Shown: in pieces, positions 5,929 to 7,390 of the stretch
Numbering within the stretch: position 1 is the stretch's first letter
How the letters are laid out: every line of letters begins with the position of its first letter
Source of the DNA: Gammaproteobacteria bacterium
GTDB lineage: Bacteria > Pseudomonadota > Gammaproteobacteria > UBA6429 > Thiohalophilaceae
Length of the DNA: 7,390 bases
Assembly (NCBI GenBank): GCA_029880425.1
Contig: JAOUOK010000074.1
Location: 1 to 7,390, forward strand
Reading direction: 5' to 3'
Program-made: the position numbers and the translations under genes
Notes under the pieces: model-generated
Told to the model about the DNA's origin: nothing
The model's database searches: none
Seen by the model: only the letters and a program-made list of their open reading frames with translations

Positions 5929-7390
5929 TTATTTTCTCTTAAGATCAAAAGTGAAGTCATCTACACCAATAACCTGTGTACGAGCTTCATTAGCTTGTTG
6001 TAAAACTGATTTTTCAACTTTATCAATAACACCTTCCTTGAGTGCGGCCTCTAACATGTCATTGTACTCAGCGTACTCAGGCTTAAAGGATTTTTGAAAT
6101 GCCCTGATTTTCTTCTCAAAGGGCTCAGCATCAATAACAAGACGGAATGCATTTTCAAGTTGAGATATGGCCTCGTTAGTACCCTCAGGTATAAATACCC
6201 CTTCGGTTAAACGGTTACGCATTTCAGAAGGGTTAATTAACAATGATGCAATCTCATGTCCAAGTTTATCATTCGGTGGTGCATATAAACGCCCCCAGGG
6301 AAATATTACCCAACGCAATATCCATGAAATGGGGCGGTTAGGAAAATTATGTAAAAAACCATTAAATGCAGTCTGGATTCTTTGTAAATTATACTGGCAG
6401 GCCCAGTGTACAAATGGCAGATCAGATTCATACTCACCCTGATCCTGGTAATGTTTTAAAACAGCAGAAAGCAGGTATAAGTGACTTAATATATCACCAA
6501 GTCGTGCAGATATTTTCTCTCTTCGTTTCAATGAACCGCCTAAGCTCATTAACGATACATCTGTTACCAATGCAAAAGCTGCGCTCATCCGTGTTGCTTG
6601 CTTGTAATAGCGTTTTACTTTCCTGTTAGCGCGTGATGGTGCGCGGATAAATGTGGCATTTGTTAAGCCATTAAAGAAGCAACGAATCGTATTCCTGATA
6701 AAGAAACTCATATGTCCAAACAAAGCTCGATCAAATTGTTTTAAAGCCAAATTTTCATCATGCTCTGATAATGATTCTAATTCTTTATATATAAATGGAT
6801 GGCTACGAATAGCACCTTGACCAAAAATAATCATTGAGCGGGTGAGAATATTGGCACCTTCTACAGTAATGCTAATAGGAATTGCCTGGTATACACGTCC
6901 CATGATATTTTTTGGTCCGAGGCAGATACCTGCACCTCCCAGTACATCCATAGAATCATTGACGACCTTACGCATACTTTCGGTTAAGTGGTACTTAACC
7001 ACGGCAGAAATAACCGAAGGTTTTTCACCATTATCTAAAGCTGCCAGGGTAAGTGATCGTGCAGCATCCATTACATAGGTTAAACCACCTATACGGGCTA
7101 ATGCTTCTTCAACACCTTCAAATTTACCGATTGGCATTTTGAACTGTTGTCGTACACGGGCATAAGCACCCACTGATAAACTCGCCATTTTTCCTGCACC
7201 GGTACTTAAAGCAGGAAGGGAAATAGCCCTACCATCAGACAAGCATTCCATTAACATTCGCCAGCCTTGACCTGCTTGATCTATACCACCAATAATCCAG
7301 TCCATAGGAATAAATACATCTTTGCCGTAATTAGGACCGTTCATAAATACCATGTTAAGTGGAAAATGACGGTTGCCAATTTCAACTCCT
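5929..7390 (-). CDS. fadE: Acyl-CoA dehydrogenase FadE, C-terminal part (5' end missing)
   Basis: FadE performs the first oxidation of beta-oxidation, acyl-CoA to trans-2-enoyl-CoA, using FAD. The reading frame is open to the right edge: twelve codons before the ATG at 7353 read GVEIGNRHFPLN, which continues the family's conserved sequence, so that ATG is internal and not a start. About 486 residues are visible, roughly the last 60% compared with the 814-residue E. coli enzyme. Numbered from the ATG at 7353, the acyl-CoA dehydrogenase core includes GQGWRMLMECLSDGR (28-42), the flavin-contacting QQFKMPIGKFEGVEE (69-83), LGGAGICLG (138-146) and ISITVEGANILTRSMIIFGQGA (160-181). E165 in VEGAN (codon 6861-6859) is the likely catalytic base by alignment with the dehydrogenase family. 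Residues from about 200 to the end are the FadE-specific C-terminal domain, with FPNRPISWILRWVIFPWGR and a terminal VDDF motif also recalled from E. coli FadE. It is the first visible gene of the operon; its start, promoter and regulator lie outside the window. Confidence 0.95.
   Translation of the reverse strand, partial: GVEIGNRHFPLNMVFMNGPNYGKDVFIPMDWIIGGIDQAGQGWRMLMECLSDGRAISLPALSTGAGKMASLSVGAYARVRQQFKMPIGKFEGVEEALARIGGLTYVMDAARSLTLAALDNGEKPSVISAVVKYHLTESMRKVVNDSMDVLGGAGICLGPKNIMGRVYQAIPISITVEGANILTRSMIIFGQGAIRSHPFIYKELESLSEHDENLALKQFDRALFGHMSFFIRNTIRCFFNGLTNATFIRAPSRANRKVKRYYKQATRMSAAFALVTDVSLMSLGGSLKRREKISARLGDILSHLYLLSAVLKHYQDQGEYESDLPFVHWACQYNLQRIQTAFNGFLHNFPNRPISWILRWVIFPWGRLYAPPNDKLGHEIASLLINPSEMRNRLTEGVFIPEGTNEAISQLENAFRLVIDAEPFEKKIRAFQKSFKPEYAEYNDMLEAALKEGVIDKVEKSVLQQANEARTQVIGVDDFTFDLKRK

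Noticed and set aside
7351..7353. ATG at 7353 as the start of a 474-residue acyl-CoA dehydrogenase
   Set aside because: The frame continues upstream to the window edge with FadE-like residues (GVEIGNRHFPLN), and the flavin-enzyme N-terminal domain would be missing; it is an internal methionine.
1..7390. A novel defence, mobile or otherwise undescribed system
   Set aside because: Apart from the truncated cNMP-domain gene, every gene is a recognisable beta-oxidation enzyme with intact motifs; no transposase, phage, CRISPR, toxin-antitoxin or unusual repeat structure is visible.

Overview
The window reads as a stretch of gammaproteobacterial chromosome with moderately low GC (roughly 40% by eye). 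All genes that can be supported lie on the minus strand and are read from right to left. The organism call rests on the closest recognisable family members: a FadE-type long acyl-CoA dehydrogenase with its extra C-terminal domain, a FadI-length thiolase and a FadJ-type bifunctional enzyme. This combination is typical of Gammaproteobacteria. I cannot name a genus.

Layout in transcription order: (1) 7390-5929, the C-terminal part of FadE, cut by the right edge; (2) 5916-4606, a complete 436-residue thiolase; (3) 4581-2545, a complete 678-residue enoyl-CoA hydratase/3-hydroxyacyl-CoA dehydrogenase; (4) 2540-729, a complete 603-residue long-chain acyl-CoA synthetase; (5) a 91-bp gap (638-728) with a plausible promoter; (6) 637-1, the N-terminal 212 codons of a protein with tandem cyclic-nucleotide-binding folds, cut by the left edge and with no stop in the window.

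Genes 1-4 are spaced by 12, 24 and 4 bp and almost certainly form one operon for fatty-acid degradation. The synthetase activates a free fatty acid to acyl-CoA, FadE makes the 2-enoyl-CoA, FadJ hydrates it and oxidises the 3-hydroxyacyl-CoA, and the thiolase releases acetyl-CoA. Catalytic residues are intact wherever the sequence is visible. The operon promoter lies beyond the right edge, so its regulator cannot be judged here. The cyclic-nucleotide-binding gene probably has its own transcription start and no demonstrated link to the pathway.

I see no RNA genes, mobile elements, CRISPR arrays or notable repeats. No stretch longer than 91 bp lacks a gene. The window is mostly ordinary core metabolism. 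The least characterised item is the truncated cyclic-nucleotide-binding protein and the way it is expressed.
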